64,000 nucleotides of DNA, from assembly GCF_009730915.1 (NCBI RefSeq), contig NC_052488.1:20516305-20580304 (forward strand). The letters are read 5' to 3'. Below are positions 18,031-30,110 of the stretch, piece by piece; position 1 is the stretch's first letter, and each line of letters begins with the position of its first letter. The notes beneath the pieces are model-generated. The model ran no database searches. It had not been told where the DNA came from and saw only the letters and a program-made list of their open reading frames with translations. The stretch comes from Dioscorea cayenensis subsp. rotundata. Lineage: Eukaryota; Streptophyta; Magnoliopsida; Dioscoreales; Dioscoreaceae. A program made the position numbers and the translations under genes.

Positions 18031-19450
18031 TGCCAAAAAAAATTATTGCCAATGAAAATGAGTTTACACTTCAATCCCCGTTGAGTGATGTGTACATTTT
18101 AATGTGTGGTTTATTCACTTTGTCAAAAATAAAAATGAAAATAAAAATAAAACAAAACAAAACCCCGATAATAATAAAGAAGAGTAAATAAAATTAAAAT
18201 ACACTTGTTCAAATAAGAAACCTAAAATAAGGGAAAATCATAAACATAAAAAAATAAATAATTTCATTATATTAAAAATTAGTGTAACTATTTTGGCTTA
18301 TGTTGCAAAAGTCATTTTATTATAGGTGACGTTTGGTTGGATGCAATTTTAAATGTAGTGGATTTTCAGTTATAAGATTTGTAAATTTGGACTTGAAAAA
18401 CAAATGTGTACAAGTGTATATATAAGTGTGTATATATGCATATATGCATATGTATATAAGTATATATGTAGAAGTATATATATATTTGTATATGTATGTA
18501 TATATATGTAAACATACATGTGCATGTTTATATATATATATATATATGTAGTGTGTGTGTGTGTGTGTATAAATATATGTATGCGTATATGCATATGCAT
18601 ATGTGTATTTGTATATGTATATATTTATGTATACATATATATGAATATGTATGTATGTGAGTATAAGTATATGTATGCATGTATATGTGTATATATGCAT
18701 ATGTGTATGTATATATATATTTCTATATACATACATGTATATATATATGTGTGTATATATGCATATACATTAATATACATTAATATATATATATATATAT
18801 ACACACATATAAATACATCACTTAAGGATTTTAAATTCCGGGATTTCTATTTACGCCAAATTTAGATGCAAGTCCAAATACATCCATGGGAGTAATAGGT
18901 TTTACCTTAGTATTTTAAAATCTCTTTAAACCAAACAAAAGATTTTTGAATGTGATATTTAAAGTTTTATAACTTCAAATACAACAAAACAAACACTACC
19001 ATAATAAAATCTAATCATATGTTTAAATAAACCATAAGTAGATTACAAGTCGGGATTGTGACCTAACTATATTGCTTTTTAGGTACGACCTAATTAATCA
19101 TTTAAATTCTTTGAATACTTAAATAGGCTCAAATAGTGATGACTCTGCCCTACATCCTTAATAAAATCAATGATGGCCACATGATCAAGTCTATTGATTA
19201 GATCCTTGAAGTATTATTATGGATTCTCAAAACATTTGTAGCACATAAATTACACTAAGTGTTTTGCAAGACTATTTAAATAGAATTAGGGATCACCAAT
19301 TATAAAAACATTTAACATCTTATCAGGACGGAGTCATAAAAGTTTTTTTTAAGAAGAAAATAAATTTTTTTATTGCATACAAGTAAAAAGTGAAGAAGAC
19401 AAAATTATATATTTTTATAAATATTTTTCTAAAAAGGCTTTTCTTATACA
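18031..19450. other. Gene-poor spacer holding a long minisatellite
   Basis: Apart from the TATATG-type array (separate entry) this stretch is AT-rich with no coding signal. Confidence 0.5.
18414..18805. repeat. TATATG/TGTATA low-complexity array
   Basis: About 390 bases made almost only of TATA, TATG, TGTA and GCATATG units, with an internal GTGTGTGT run near 18551-18567. Long frames on both strands here (Tyr/Ile/His/Cys-rich) are products of the repeat, not genes. Confidence 0.9.
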
Positions 19451-19462
19451 GGGGATTGAATT

Positions 19463-19511
19463 GGGGGGAGAGAGAGAGGGGAGGGGAGGGGGGGAGGGAG
19501 AGGAGGGAGGG
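19463..19511 (+). repeat. Purine-only G-rich tract with multiple GGG/GGGG runs
   Basis: A nearly pure G/A stretch with at least six runs of three or more G separated by one to a few A/G bases, in otherwise AT-rich DNA. It lies just left of the LTR-like fragment. The pattern satisfies the usual four-run G-quadruplex rule. Confidence 0.7.
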
Positions 19512-19519
19512 TATGAAAG

Positions 19520-20660
19520 GATGTTGTTAGTTCTACAGGTGAGGTTTGTAGTTTAGAAAACACTCAAATACTCATAGAGAACTCGCACAAACCAAAAAAA
19601 GAAGACACACGAAATTAGTAACCCAGTTCGGCGTTCACTCGCCTACGTTTGGGGGGCCAAGCTTAGAGATAAACAATCCACTAAAGGAGGTGAAAATAAT
19701 TGGGTATAAACACTTTATCACTCACTCTTACAAATAAAGATCATTACACTCTCTAGATTGTCTAGTGCCCTCACGCTCTCCTCCTCAAGAGTTACACCTA
19801 ATCTCAGAGCAATGTAGCTTATATAAACGCCTCAACGTCCCAAATATAGTTCATACATCTTTTAGAATCTCTGTGGCTTCTAACTTTAGAACTTTCCAAA
19901 ATTAGCTGTTGCAACTCCTGTTGTAACACAACTTGCAACATGGCCCTGACTGCTGACTTGATTGAGTTCTGGTTACATTGCGAACAACCTCAAGACCCAT
20001 CATCCTCCAAATCATGCTTAGTCTAAATCGGTGTAGCCTGATCTCCTGATCCAAACTACCAGCAACTAGCCTACTTCCTCAGTTCCTCACCACGCAGTCC
20101 CTCACAAAGGGCGCACGTCTTTGTGCGTCTTCTTAAAACTTTCCAAACTTGATCTCAATTTACCCAAGTTTAGTCTTCAAATCTTCCCAAGAAAAATCTT
20201 CAATCAATCATGCAATCATACCGATAATAATCATGCCTTCAATCATACCCTTAATAGTCTTCAATCAAACTTATTAAGGTTCTTCAAATTATACCTTTAA
20301 TAGCCTTTAATCATACCATTAATATGTATTTCTTCAATTAAGCTCCATTCATATTTAGTCTCCAATCAAATCTCCTAAATATTGTATTGATATGATCTTA
20401 TCTTCAAGTTGTAACACATACTAAAAAAGCTCCATCAAGATTTTCAAGATATTTGCCTCCAATCCAAGACTCTTTCACATGTCACCATGCCCTGCCATGT
20501 CATCAATTATGTCACATCACAAAAGTTGCCACGTTATCTTGTCTTGGTATCAAATCATGCCAAGATTGCCACGTTTCAAAGGTTGCCTTGCAAGGGGCGC
20601 ACGTCACAAAGGTTTTTTGTGATCTTGTAACTATTTTCTTATCATGTAGGGAAAGTATGA
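19520..20660. mobile_element. LTR-retrotransposon-like fragment
   Basis: This GC-richer block contains AACCCAGTTCGGCGTTCACT and CGCCTACGTTTGGGG near 19620-19655, a motif type I associate with LTRs of plant Copia-like elements, and a long non-coding stretch with CTTCAATCATACC-type direct repeats at 20.2-20.4 kb. No gag or pol frame is present, so it could be a solo LTR or fragment. I could not fix either end or find a target duplication. Confidence 0.35.
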
Positions 20661-22016
20661 GTCATCCACGTTAATGTGAATATAAATATATATATATATA
20701 TATATATATTTGAAATTTTTGTGCTTGGATGTTACATATTAAAAATGTATCAAACTTTATATTCTGCTGACTCAATAATTTTTAACTAGTTATAAAAATC
20801 CACACATTTTCTCTCCAAACTAGTAATTCTTACCGCTGGTTATTTTGAAGTTTCTTCTTAGAAGATAACACAAAATTTTTTTTTTTAACAAAAGCCACAA
20901 ATGTCAGCTTACAACGAAGGGGTGTTAAAGGACAAATAAGTACAATGATGTATCAGTTTTAGTGACTTAATGATCCTTTAAGGATTTATTAACTTGGCTA
21001 GACGATATATGGGGTGATAGAGTCCTACAAGATGCACGGCCATAAAATATTTCAGGAGTCGAAACCAAGTTAATAAATCCTCTTATCATATAACTTTGAA
21101 GGAAAGGAAACGACATCCTCATATACAGTATTGCAACAGTATTGTTGACCCAGAAATTCGATCCTATATCTGTCCATTCATCATTCTCATAACATCCCAT
21201 TACATTTGGTGATTGTTAAGCAAGAAATTCAATTGATCAATTCATTGTTTGTTTGATTATCTCCGATGGTTAATTAATGTTATATATATTAAATTAAATG
21301 TTGCTTAGGTGGAGATTAATGGCTGCCGGCCACTTGCCGCAATGACCCATTTAAGTTGGTTAGTACTAAGGAGTTAGGACCATAGAGATGATATGAGCTG
21401 TTGAGTGAGATACTGACCCATGACTGAGCCTCACTCACCTAAACTCTTTAAATGTATCCATTAAAATATAAGGTTAGGTTTGAGACTATTTTCTAATGAA
21501 TAAACCACCCTACAAAATCATGGAACTAATGCAACCCCTTAAATTTTTTGGCGAATTTATTTTTTTAAAACTATATGTTTTATCTTGTATCTATTAGTTT
21601 TTAAAATTTTAGTTTTCCCGGTTAAAGTTTTTGGTTTATGTTTTTTATCGAGTGGATGCTAAAAGGATATAAATAATAAGGATTATTATATATTTTAATA
21701 AAATATGGTCAAGAGAAATCTGAAGTTTGCAAACCTCAGGGATGAGCTGAGTAGCACCCTAATGATCGAGAGTAACACTGGCTAGCACCTTCTAATGCTT
21801 ACATTTTGAGCCTCATAGAGACCTCTTCTCTTCCCTGGAAGGAGTCATGTCTGTATTGTGTTTTTCTGATTTGCTCCACTTCGGGGACTATGTACTTTTA
21901 TTGTATTATTTTTTTAGGTGCTCTCTTCCCTGTTGGGGCACTTGTCTGAAGGCATTGAAGTCTTCTTAGTTGTGTTGTACTTTTTTTCAAAATGTGATTT
22001 TGTCAAAAAAAAAAAA

Positions 22017-22053
<37 letters not shown>

Positions 22054-23203
22054 TAATAAACTATTTTAAAACATACATGTTCAAAATTATTAGAAAAAAT
22101 ATATATATATAAAAAGCCACAGCCTAACAAATATTATGATAGGACATAAAAATTAAGATATATCATTAATGACCAGACAATTTGCATGGAGAGATGGGGT
22201 TCGGTAACTAATAAGTATATATACAAATAATAAATTATTATTATTATTTTTATTTAACAAAGTTAAACATGATCACAAGAATAAACCATATTCAAAGCAA
22301 AGTTTATACACTCAATAGTCCCACTATCCTTCAACTATTGATATCTATTTAGTTAACTGACGTGTGATTAGAATAAATCATGTATTCAATAATTTTATCT
22401 ATATTTTTATATTAATTTTAACTTTTAAGTTAAAGAAATATAATTTAGACTTTTTTCAACGACAATTAAACTTACTTACCAGCATAAAAAAGAAAATGAC
22501 ATTCTTGACATACCAAGATGACCAAAAACAAGTTATCCGCATTCAATTAAATTGAAGTGATAGCTACACCAATTAAGATTAATTAATACATGATAAAGCT
22601 CCCAATAAATGAATAATTGCCTGCCAACCACCATGAAAGAGATGGATGAGAAGTCCAAATGACAAACTAATATAAATGATGATTTAAAAACTAAGGAATG
22701 TTGATACTTTCTATGTCTTCCACAATTAGCATGTTAAACATATATATCTAGGAAGTTTGTGAACATGTTGAATGAACAAGTCTAATAGATGTGGCAGTGT
22801 TTCTTTTCATGGTTTAATTTGGTGAGCTTTCAATGCACACAATTAAGTCCAACCATGTGGCTAGCTATGTAATCAAAACAGTGACAACAGTGATCATATA
22901 TACTTGTGAAATGGGTTCCATATGGCCTCTTAAACACATCATGACCTTTGCAATTGCCCACATTAGCATTATGTACTTGAGAAAAATATATGGCATTATT
23001 TTATAAAATTATATATGTGCCATACATAGCTTAAGTTTTTATGTAAAAACTTATATCTAGAAAGGACAAAAATAAGTGAATGAAAATCTCCCGTCTTTCT
23101 TTCTTGCATCTCTTTGCATATCTTTTTTTTTTAAAAGGTCTTTGCATATCTGTATATCGAGTTGTATGTTTTTTTAAAAAAATAAATAAATTATAATTTT
23201 ATT
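20661..23203. other. Gene-poor spacer
   Basis: AT-rich, with a (TA)n run near 20688-20710 and another near 22021-22051. A T-rich/A-tailed segment at 21.8-22.0 kb (CTCTTCCCTGTTGGGGC, then an A-run) resembles a retroposon tail. A 16-bp inverted repeat lies at 20982-21080 (separate entry). No gene recognised. Confidence 0.4.
20982..21080. repeat. Perfect 16-bp inverted repeat with 67-base loop
   Basis: GGATTTATTAACTTGG at 20982-20997 pairs perfectly with CCAAGTTAATAAATCC at 21065-21080. The flanking bases do not extend the pairing well. Confidence 0.75.
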
Positions 23204-23476
23204 AAAAATAAAAATAATTGTCAACCATTGGATAGTCCCGATGGTATGACGTCGAAAAGTGTAAGGGGAGGTCGTAGGGTTCAAATCTCTCCCCACGAGA
23301 TTGTTTTTCCAGATCTTGTTACATACTGCTCACCCTGGGATTCTATATTATTCTCATATTATACATATCTGATCATCCCAGGGTTTCGATCATGTTTAAG
23401 TCTTATTTCAATTCGTAAAAAAAGTGACATTGTCGTCTATTATTCAAAAAAAATAAAAATAAAAATAAAAATAATT
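23204..23476 (+). mobile_element. SINE with 16-bp perfect target-site duplication
   Basis: Identical 16-bp direct repeats (AAAAATAAAAATAATT) at 23204-23219 and 23461-23476 bracket a body of about 241 bp. The body begins GTCAACCATTGG, carries a Pol III B-box-like GGTTCAAATCTC at about 23278-23290 with an A-box-like segment (GATGGTATGACG) some 40 bases earlier, and ends in an A-rich tail. This is the layout of a tRNA-derived SINE. The duplication is A/T-simple, so chance identity is a minor concern. Confidence 0.65.
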
Positions 23477-24460
23477 ACAAGCAAGCAGTTACATCGGATA
23501 GAAGTGCAAGAAGATAAAAGATATAGCAAATAAGATGAGAAAAAATACACAATTCACTAAAAGTGAAAGAAAAGCCAATACATAAGAAAAATATCAATCT
23601 ATAAAAATAAAAACTAGCAATAAAAAAAAATGATAAGTGAATGGATTATGTATCTTAACTAGCACCAAAGAAGGTGAGTGAATCTAACTCGGTAGTTATG
23701 TCTAAAGTTGTACAACACATTTTATCAAGATCAGTGAATGAGACTAGAAAGTCGAGATACTACTTGATGGAATATATTCATAATGAAATTCTTCAATTTA
23801 AGTCTTTATATTCTAAGTTTTTTCCGATCTTACGTATGTACTTTTTTTTTTCAATTTTAATATTAAATTTAAAAAAAATATTAAATTTGAAAAAAATCTA
23901 ACTTTGGGATTTCTTCAATATTAACATATTATTTACCATATTAGATCTATTATTTATATTTAAATTATTTTAGATAATTGAATCTAAATACATATAGTGG
24001 ATCCTTTTAGCTTAATCGCGGAGTGTTTCATCCTCTTGTAACATTTATATATATTTTTTAATCTTAATATTTATTACCCATCTATTTAAAAATAATATAA
24101 GTAGGAGGGTAGTCATATCGCTCACCTGTAAACTGAAATGTATAAATGTTTGTTTGGGTATTTATGAAGATTTATGATTTAGGCCTTCTTGACCCATCAC
24201 CGTGTTCTTATCAGCATGGTTCGAGTTCAACACAACATGTTTAGTGGAGGTTGACGTTTGAGTAACCACTCCTGCATCAATATTAAATTACTAGACATGC
24301 CATATGGGTATTATTAATTTTATTTTATTTCTAAATAATTTTAAAAGAAAATACGTCAACTACACCCATTGTGTGACAAAAAGTAAGAGATATATATATA
24401 TATACAGGCAGTAAACAACATTAACAAAAGCTTATATTGAATTCTTAAATGAGTAGGTGG

Positions 24461-24674
24461 TTGTTGTGAGTTTGTTTATAAATTTCTTCCAAAAGTGCTA
24501 GTAGAATTTTTTGACGGTTCAAATTGATTAAGTTACTAATATTATGCTTTACGATCATGAAATTATGATTCAAATCAAAAGTACTCTACATCCCATTAGA
24601 TATTGTGAGTATGTTTATAAATGTCTTCCAAAAATGATAGTAGAATAGTTTTGACAGTTTATATTGATTAAGTG
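24461..24674. repeat. Two diverged ~72-bp direct copies, 141 bp apart
   Basis: Copies at about 24461-24532 and 24602-24674 share GTTTATAAAT, TTCCAAAA, AGTAGAAT and end in TTGATTAAGT. The second is followed at once by the TIR-type element below. Confidence 0.7.
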
Positions 24675-25516
24675 GGGATCGTTTGACATTGTTTTTATTT
24701 TTTGTTTTTTACTTTTGTTTTTTTTATGTTTCGTTTTTGTTTTGTCTTTGTTTTGTTGTCAAATTTTTAAAAACAGAAACATATTTGAATACAAAAGTTG
24801 TATGTTTCGGAAAGAAAAAACACAAATGTAAAAAAAAGTATTGTAAAATTTTTGTATTATTTTCTTAATTTATATTTTTATAATTTTTATAATTTTTTTA
24901 TATTAGTATACACAAATTAACTTGTATTAGTAAATAAAGTTTTTTTTATATATTTTTTTATAAACAAATATATATAAATAATGAGATGTCAAATTTTTAT
25001 AAAATTGTATTAATGACAAAAAAAGGAATACATGATATATAGATCTTTTGTGATAATTAGAAAAGATTTAAAAAGGAAAAAAAAATGAAGGAGACTTCAC
25101 AAGAAAAATCTCAAGCCTCTAACCATCTTTATCTCAAATTTCCTAACTATCTTAAAAAAATTACAAATAAATGGGAGAAGATAAATTTTGAGACTAGAAA
25201 AAATCAAGAAAAAAATTATGAAGAAAAAATGAGCGTGTACCTTCCGAAGCTGACATATTTGTCTAAACCGTTAATGCCGATGAGGAAAAGATAGTAATTA
25301 ATGTGTTTAATGAGTTAAGTTAATATTTTGAAAACTTTTTTAAAATAGTTGAAAACATAAAAATTGTGTTTCCAATTTTTTTTTGAAAACATGTATGTTG
25401 TTTTCAAAATTTTTGGAAACAAAAATAATTTGTCAAACGTGTTTTTCTTGTTTTGTTTTCAAAATTTGGAATTGGCAACAAAAACAAAAATTTGACAACA
25501 ATGACAAACAACCCTA
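24674..25516. mobile_element. Putative non-autonomous TIR DNA transposon
   Basis: The left end (GGGGATCGTTTGACATTGTT) and the reverse complement of the right end (AGGGTTGTTTGTCATTGTTG) are imperfect inverted repeats, and both continue into T-rich arms with TTTGTTTTTGTT. The interior has no credible transposase. The host duplication is unclear, so the superfamily (hAT, PIF/Harbinger or other) is not assigned. Confidence 0.45.
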
Positions 25517-25699
25517 ACTGTTACTATCACAAAATGACAATTTAGATCAAAATAATGTGCAACTGACTATTCATTTCAACAGTGAATGAAAAAAATTCTC
25601 AGAACTATACATGCTGTTTGGAAAACCATTGGATTGAAATCCGATAGTTGATCACTGAACTTTCGCAGATGATACATGTTCATTTTTAAAACATGATAT

Positions 25700-25995
25700 T
25701 TAAATGATTGTTATGCCTAAAAACCTTTGGTCGAGTGATAGTAGCTCCAATGTGAAATGCTTGCCTTTTTGAAAACTCGATGTTCAGGTTCAAATCGTGT
25801 TGTATGTAGTGGTGTTACGGATCTCCAACCGTGGGCACGAACTTATAACCTAATCCTTATATTTGCCAGATGAGAGAGCATGGACGAAAGCTCAATATTG
25901 CAGGTGTGCATGTTCCTAATTGTATTTGCGCGCTTCCATCAACGTGTACACTCCGATTGTACATACGCTCGTCGCATCCGTAAAAGAAAATACAA
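25700..25995 (+). mobile_element. SINE-like element with A- and B-box motifs
   Basis: TTGGTCGAGTGATAGTAGC resembles a Pol III A box, and about 50 bases downstream GTTCAGGTTCAAATCGTG matches a B box. The 3' part runs to a GTAAAAGAAAATAC tail. Similar tRNA-like start, but different body, from the 23.2-kb SINE. No target duplication was identified. Confidence 0.45.
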
Positions 25996-27689
25996 TAAAT
26001 TAATATAGCTTAAAGTTTTAAAAACAATGTCTAAGTCATGCATAAATTATGGATTCTATAAAAAAAATTCATTTATTTATTCTCATATGTGTGCATATAG
26101 AATCAAATAATGAAAAAAATACAAGAAAGTATTGAAACATCCCTCCCAAGTTTGCACTTTCCCTCTAAATCCCAGCAAGTTTTCTATTTTCTTTTTAGTC
26201 CCTCCTTTATTGGGCATTTCCTTTCCAACCCTTATTCCCCAAATGGAGTTAGTTGGGGTGTTAAATGGTTATGGAAGTTACCATACTGCCCTTCATGTGT
26301 GGAGAAAGTTCCTAGGAGCTCAAAATAATGACTATGCCCTTGAATATCTAGGTAATCGTGCATGGTTGAACGGTTGGATTTGCGAAGCGTTGGGATCCGC
26401 GACCGTTTTTCTCCAATGGTGGCGCAACTGTTCGTCTTCTATACATCGTGGTGAAGCCGGTGGAGAACCCTTTCCCAGCAGTCGTCTTCCTCATGAGCGT
26501 CAGCTTTCATCTTCTCTGAATCTATTATTCTCCCATTGAAGGATGGCCATTGAAGAAATTTCTCAAAGGAAATCGCAACCGAGAGGTGAGAAAACGGGCC
26601 TTCAAGCAGATGGACAATAGTGCTATGCGTGGTGTTTAGATGTTGTAACATTGCTTCGTTTGTGTGTGAAATACGATATTATCATGATGATGCATATTTA
26701 ATTTAGATTGTCATTTAGTTTGTGGATCTTATTGTGTAATTTTTGAGTTCTTCTGTAACATAAGGTGTTCCTATAAACAATACCTTCTTCGTGTGTAAAA
26801 TAAGTACGCTCATGTTTAAGATATTGATTTTTTTTTTTGCTTTTATTTGTACAACAGATGATGATGATGATGTTTGTAAATGCACGGTGTTACCTAGCTC
26901 CTGTTGTAGAACTGATCTCCGTATTGAGGAAAGAGATGAACATGCGGCACTGGGAGATACTCCGAGGCACTCCTTTTCCCTATTTCAAGGATATCTCACC
27001 CATCATGCAGGAAAGAGGGGTGATTGATGCACTGCTGCAAGTGTATGATGATCGCACCCAACGCTTCAAGGTAGGAGAGAGCATGTTGTCATTCAGGCCA
27101 GAAAGACGTGACACTCATTCTCGGTCTCCACTACGAAAAGGGGATATCGTATCGTTCAAGCACGAGAAGGTCCAATGCGAGTTTGAGGAGACATTCCTCA
27201 GTAAAATCCATAATCGTCACCGTGACGCAATTAAAGACAACCTATGCACACTCGTGTGAAAGAAAGGCGGTGACGAAGAGACATTTGTGAAGATTCTGGT
27301 GGTCTACTTCATGGCTACCATCTTCTTCCCCATCACTTCTCTTAACGCACTAATATTTGCAGCCAGGTATACTGATGATCTTCCCTCACTTGGCCGTTAT
27401 GCTTGGGCCCATGCCTTCATAGGTGGTTGATGGTTGATCTACCAACAACGACGGAACGTGTGCGGATGCGGTGCAAAGGAAACTACACCACCGTAGGTTA
27501 CTTGAAAGGATGCACCGTTATCCTCATCATTTAGTTCTACGAGGTAACTGGCAGTGTGAAGAAACAACGGTTGAGAAGGACACCCCATATAATGTGTTAT
27601 GGGGAAACCAGTTATATCAAGGCGACTTTGATCGGTCCTCTGTTAAAATTGCTTAAAAAGAGAGAAGTAAGTTTGTGATCTACCTGTGT

Positions 27690-27900
27690 GAAATTCTTGC
27701 AAAATATACGACTTGAGTTATTACCTGTGTATAATATCATTTATCCGTGTATAAACATATTTTCATATGTATGATAAGTTCTACATGTGTAGGAATATAT
27801 TTTCCTATGTATAATAAAGATTACATGTGTGAGAAAATGTATTCACGTGTAAATTAAATATTTTCATGTGTATAATAAGACTTACATGTGTAATATATGA
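27690..27900. repeat. Degenerate ACATGTGTAATA-type array
   Basis: About ten loose repeats of (C/T)ATGTGTA(T/A)AATA separated by T-rich bases, lying between coding blocks 1 and 2 of the transposon-type gene, in intron position. Confidence 0.65.
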
Positions 27901-29149
27901 CCAATTTTGCACTTCTACGAACTTGTTCTAGCTTATGATGAGGAAACTGAATTGATTGGCGTTGGAAGGCGAGAAACCAGAAAGCAAGGTTATGAGAGGT
28001 CGTCAGAAGTGGCTGACAGAAAGAAAAGGATCGAGACGACGTTCCCCGCCAACGAGGCCTATAGAAAGAAAACATGCCCCCTCCAAGGAATCCTTTGCAA
28101 AACCAAGCAGACAGCCAGCAAGGAAGCGATCCAGGAAGGGATTTCCCCTGACAACTCATCAAAATTCTCTCGGCGTCAATTACAGGGAGACCACAATGAT
28201 GTACGCAACCTCTTGCAGCGGATATTAGAAGAATTTTGTGAAATGCGTGAGCATTTGGACGAGCGCAACATGAACGATGAAAGACAGCGGAGGGTCGTAT
28301 CAAGGTCACCGCCGCGGATAGTAACATACAGCGGGATGCAACGGATCTTTCTACTCCTTTTTCTTCAGGTAGGAGATTCAAGCGAGTAGTGTGGCCTTTT
28401 AGGGGCCGGTCTGGCCTGACTCGAGAAAGGGACATTTCATAAACTGTCCTTGAGGTTCCTGATGCTGATGACACCCGAGAACCCCCAACGTCTTCCCCTG
28501 TTGTAGAGACTGCGCTTACAAATAAAAACATACCAATCTTGAGGCCCTAGCGCCTTACCCCGTTGCAGAGCCTGCACCTGTTGCTGAACCTGCCCCTGTG
28601 ACAGAGCCTACACCTATTGCAGTGACTTCCACCGCCACGGTGCGTAACGCGCCGCACCGCTAAGGCAGATATATCTGAAGCTGTCCCACCTAAACTATCA
28701 CAGAAGAGGGTTCCACCCAAGAAAGCTCTAGTCAGGGCCCTGACGAGGAAGGCCCCACTGAAGAGAACTCCTATAAAAAAAGCAGTACCCAAGAAAGCTG
28801 CCAAAAGGGAGTACGAAGCACAAGGACACATGGTCGAAAAAACCAACCGCTTGCACGCACGCCCGCCGAAGAGAATGTTTCCACTTGACTCCACTTCAAC
28901 TGACGCAACATATATCGACCTAGAGGCCTTATGAGAAGTGGACACACTTATCGAATCCCTAACTGGACTGAAGAATAGAACAGAGGAAAACAATTCTCTT
29001 GTAATAGTGCCAAATGATGGTCCACCAAGAGAGACAACCCCGGAAGTGAAGACCCCACTTGGTTTTCTCCTACAAAAAAAGAAGTACGCAGGCTTCGGGA
29101 GACTAAACCTGTTGGAACAGACAACCATTACGCATTACTTGAACACCTG

Positions 29150-29360
29150 AGTGGACATGTAATATATGTTGACTGTGTATGATTCTATGCTTTCATGTGC
29201 ATTATAAGTACTAGTTGTGTAAACTAAGGCTACATGTGTGTAGATTACATTATACATGTGTAAATTAAGTTTTTAGTGTGTAATATTCTATATATATGTG
29301 TGTAATATATGTTATACCTATTTAATCTGCATTATATGTGTGTAATATATGATTAACGTT
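29150..29360. repeat. Second ACATGTGTAA-type array
   Basis: Same unit type as at 27.7 kb (ACATGTGTAAATTAAG, TATGTGTGTAATATATG), lying between coding blocks 2 and 3. A fainter stretch of the same type is at about 26640-26830. Confidence 0.65.
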
Positions 29361-30110
29361 AAACTTTTCTTGTCATATTTTTTTCAATTCAGTAGTGTGG
29401 AGGAACGATTGCGGGTTCACAATGTGTGAAAGCATTTACTTTCTCCTCAAAGGCAAAGATCAAGTCCCCGACAATGTCGTCGACATCTTGGTCTTCATCA
29501 TGCGTGAACAGTTACTCTCAAATCCCCTAGCATTCCAAAAACGAGCCGTCGTCACGCGTCCTTAGGCGCTCGCCATGCAAAAGTTGAAATTCACGGCAGA
29601 CCTGGTTGTGTACATGATGGAGGATATAATGTTTGGCCACAAAAACGTTGACATTATCCTGACGCCAATCATTTTCGACGACTACTATCATTTGCTGACG
29701 CTTGACTTGGAGAATTCAAAATACATGCACTACTCTTCACTTCAATCGTCTTTGTATAACTCAGATGCCATTGACATGGTAAGTTCTTCGCAAACGCTTA
29801 ACATTCCTCTTTTAATATACTCCAACTAATGATGGAGTATGATGTTTGAGCGGGATCTTTTCGAACTATGTTTGGAGATTAATTTGGGCCACAACAGATT
29901 CAGAGATCTACCTCTAGAGGATGTGTGTGATTGTCCCCTAACAATCCCCCGGAAGCAACGATTGTCCAACATTTTGCGTACGCTACATGGAAGCAAATTT
30001 TGAATGGAGAACAATTGAACATATCGTAGAGGGCATCCCGTATTTGAGACTGCGTTACATGTCATGGATAATTTGCGTACACTACACAGAGCATATATTT
30101 TTTTAGAGAT

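Larger units (their letters stand above)
26800..30110 (+). pseudogene. Decayed plant-mobile-domain / Ulp1-like transposon gene
   Basis: Broken plus-strand coding blocks. Block 1 (about 26910-27420) reads MRHWEILRGTPFPYFKDISP, GVIDALLQVYDDRTQRF, DVTLILGLHYEKG and VVYFMATIFFPITSLNA. This resembles the N-terminal plant-mobile/DUF1985-like part of proteins carried by Mutator-like elements. Block 2 (about 27900-29150) is Lys/Arg/Pro-rich and low-complexity. Block 3 (about 29400-30060) reads MCESIYFLLKGKDQVPDN, DDYYHLLTLDLENSKYM and EDVCDCPLTIP, which resembles a Ulp1/C48 peptidase region with its HLLTLD motif. Several frame changes and in-frame stops separate the parts (for example after FRPE and after VVTRP), so it is not functional as read. 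Family assignment is by motif recognition only. Confidence 0.6.

Noticed and set aside
18320..18865. Long Tyr/Ile/His- and Cys/Val-rich open frames on both strands
   Set aside because: They are translations of the TATATG/GTGT low-complexity array and resemble no protein.
26132..26539. 135-residue frame preceding the transposon-type gene
   Set aside because: Contains a stretch of mixed composition but no recognised domain, and overlaps another frame of similar quality; I could not support it as a gene.
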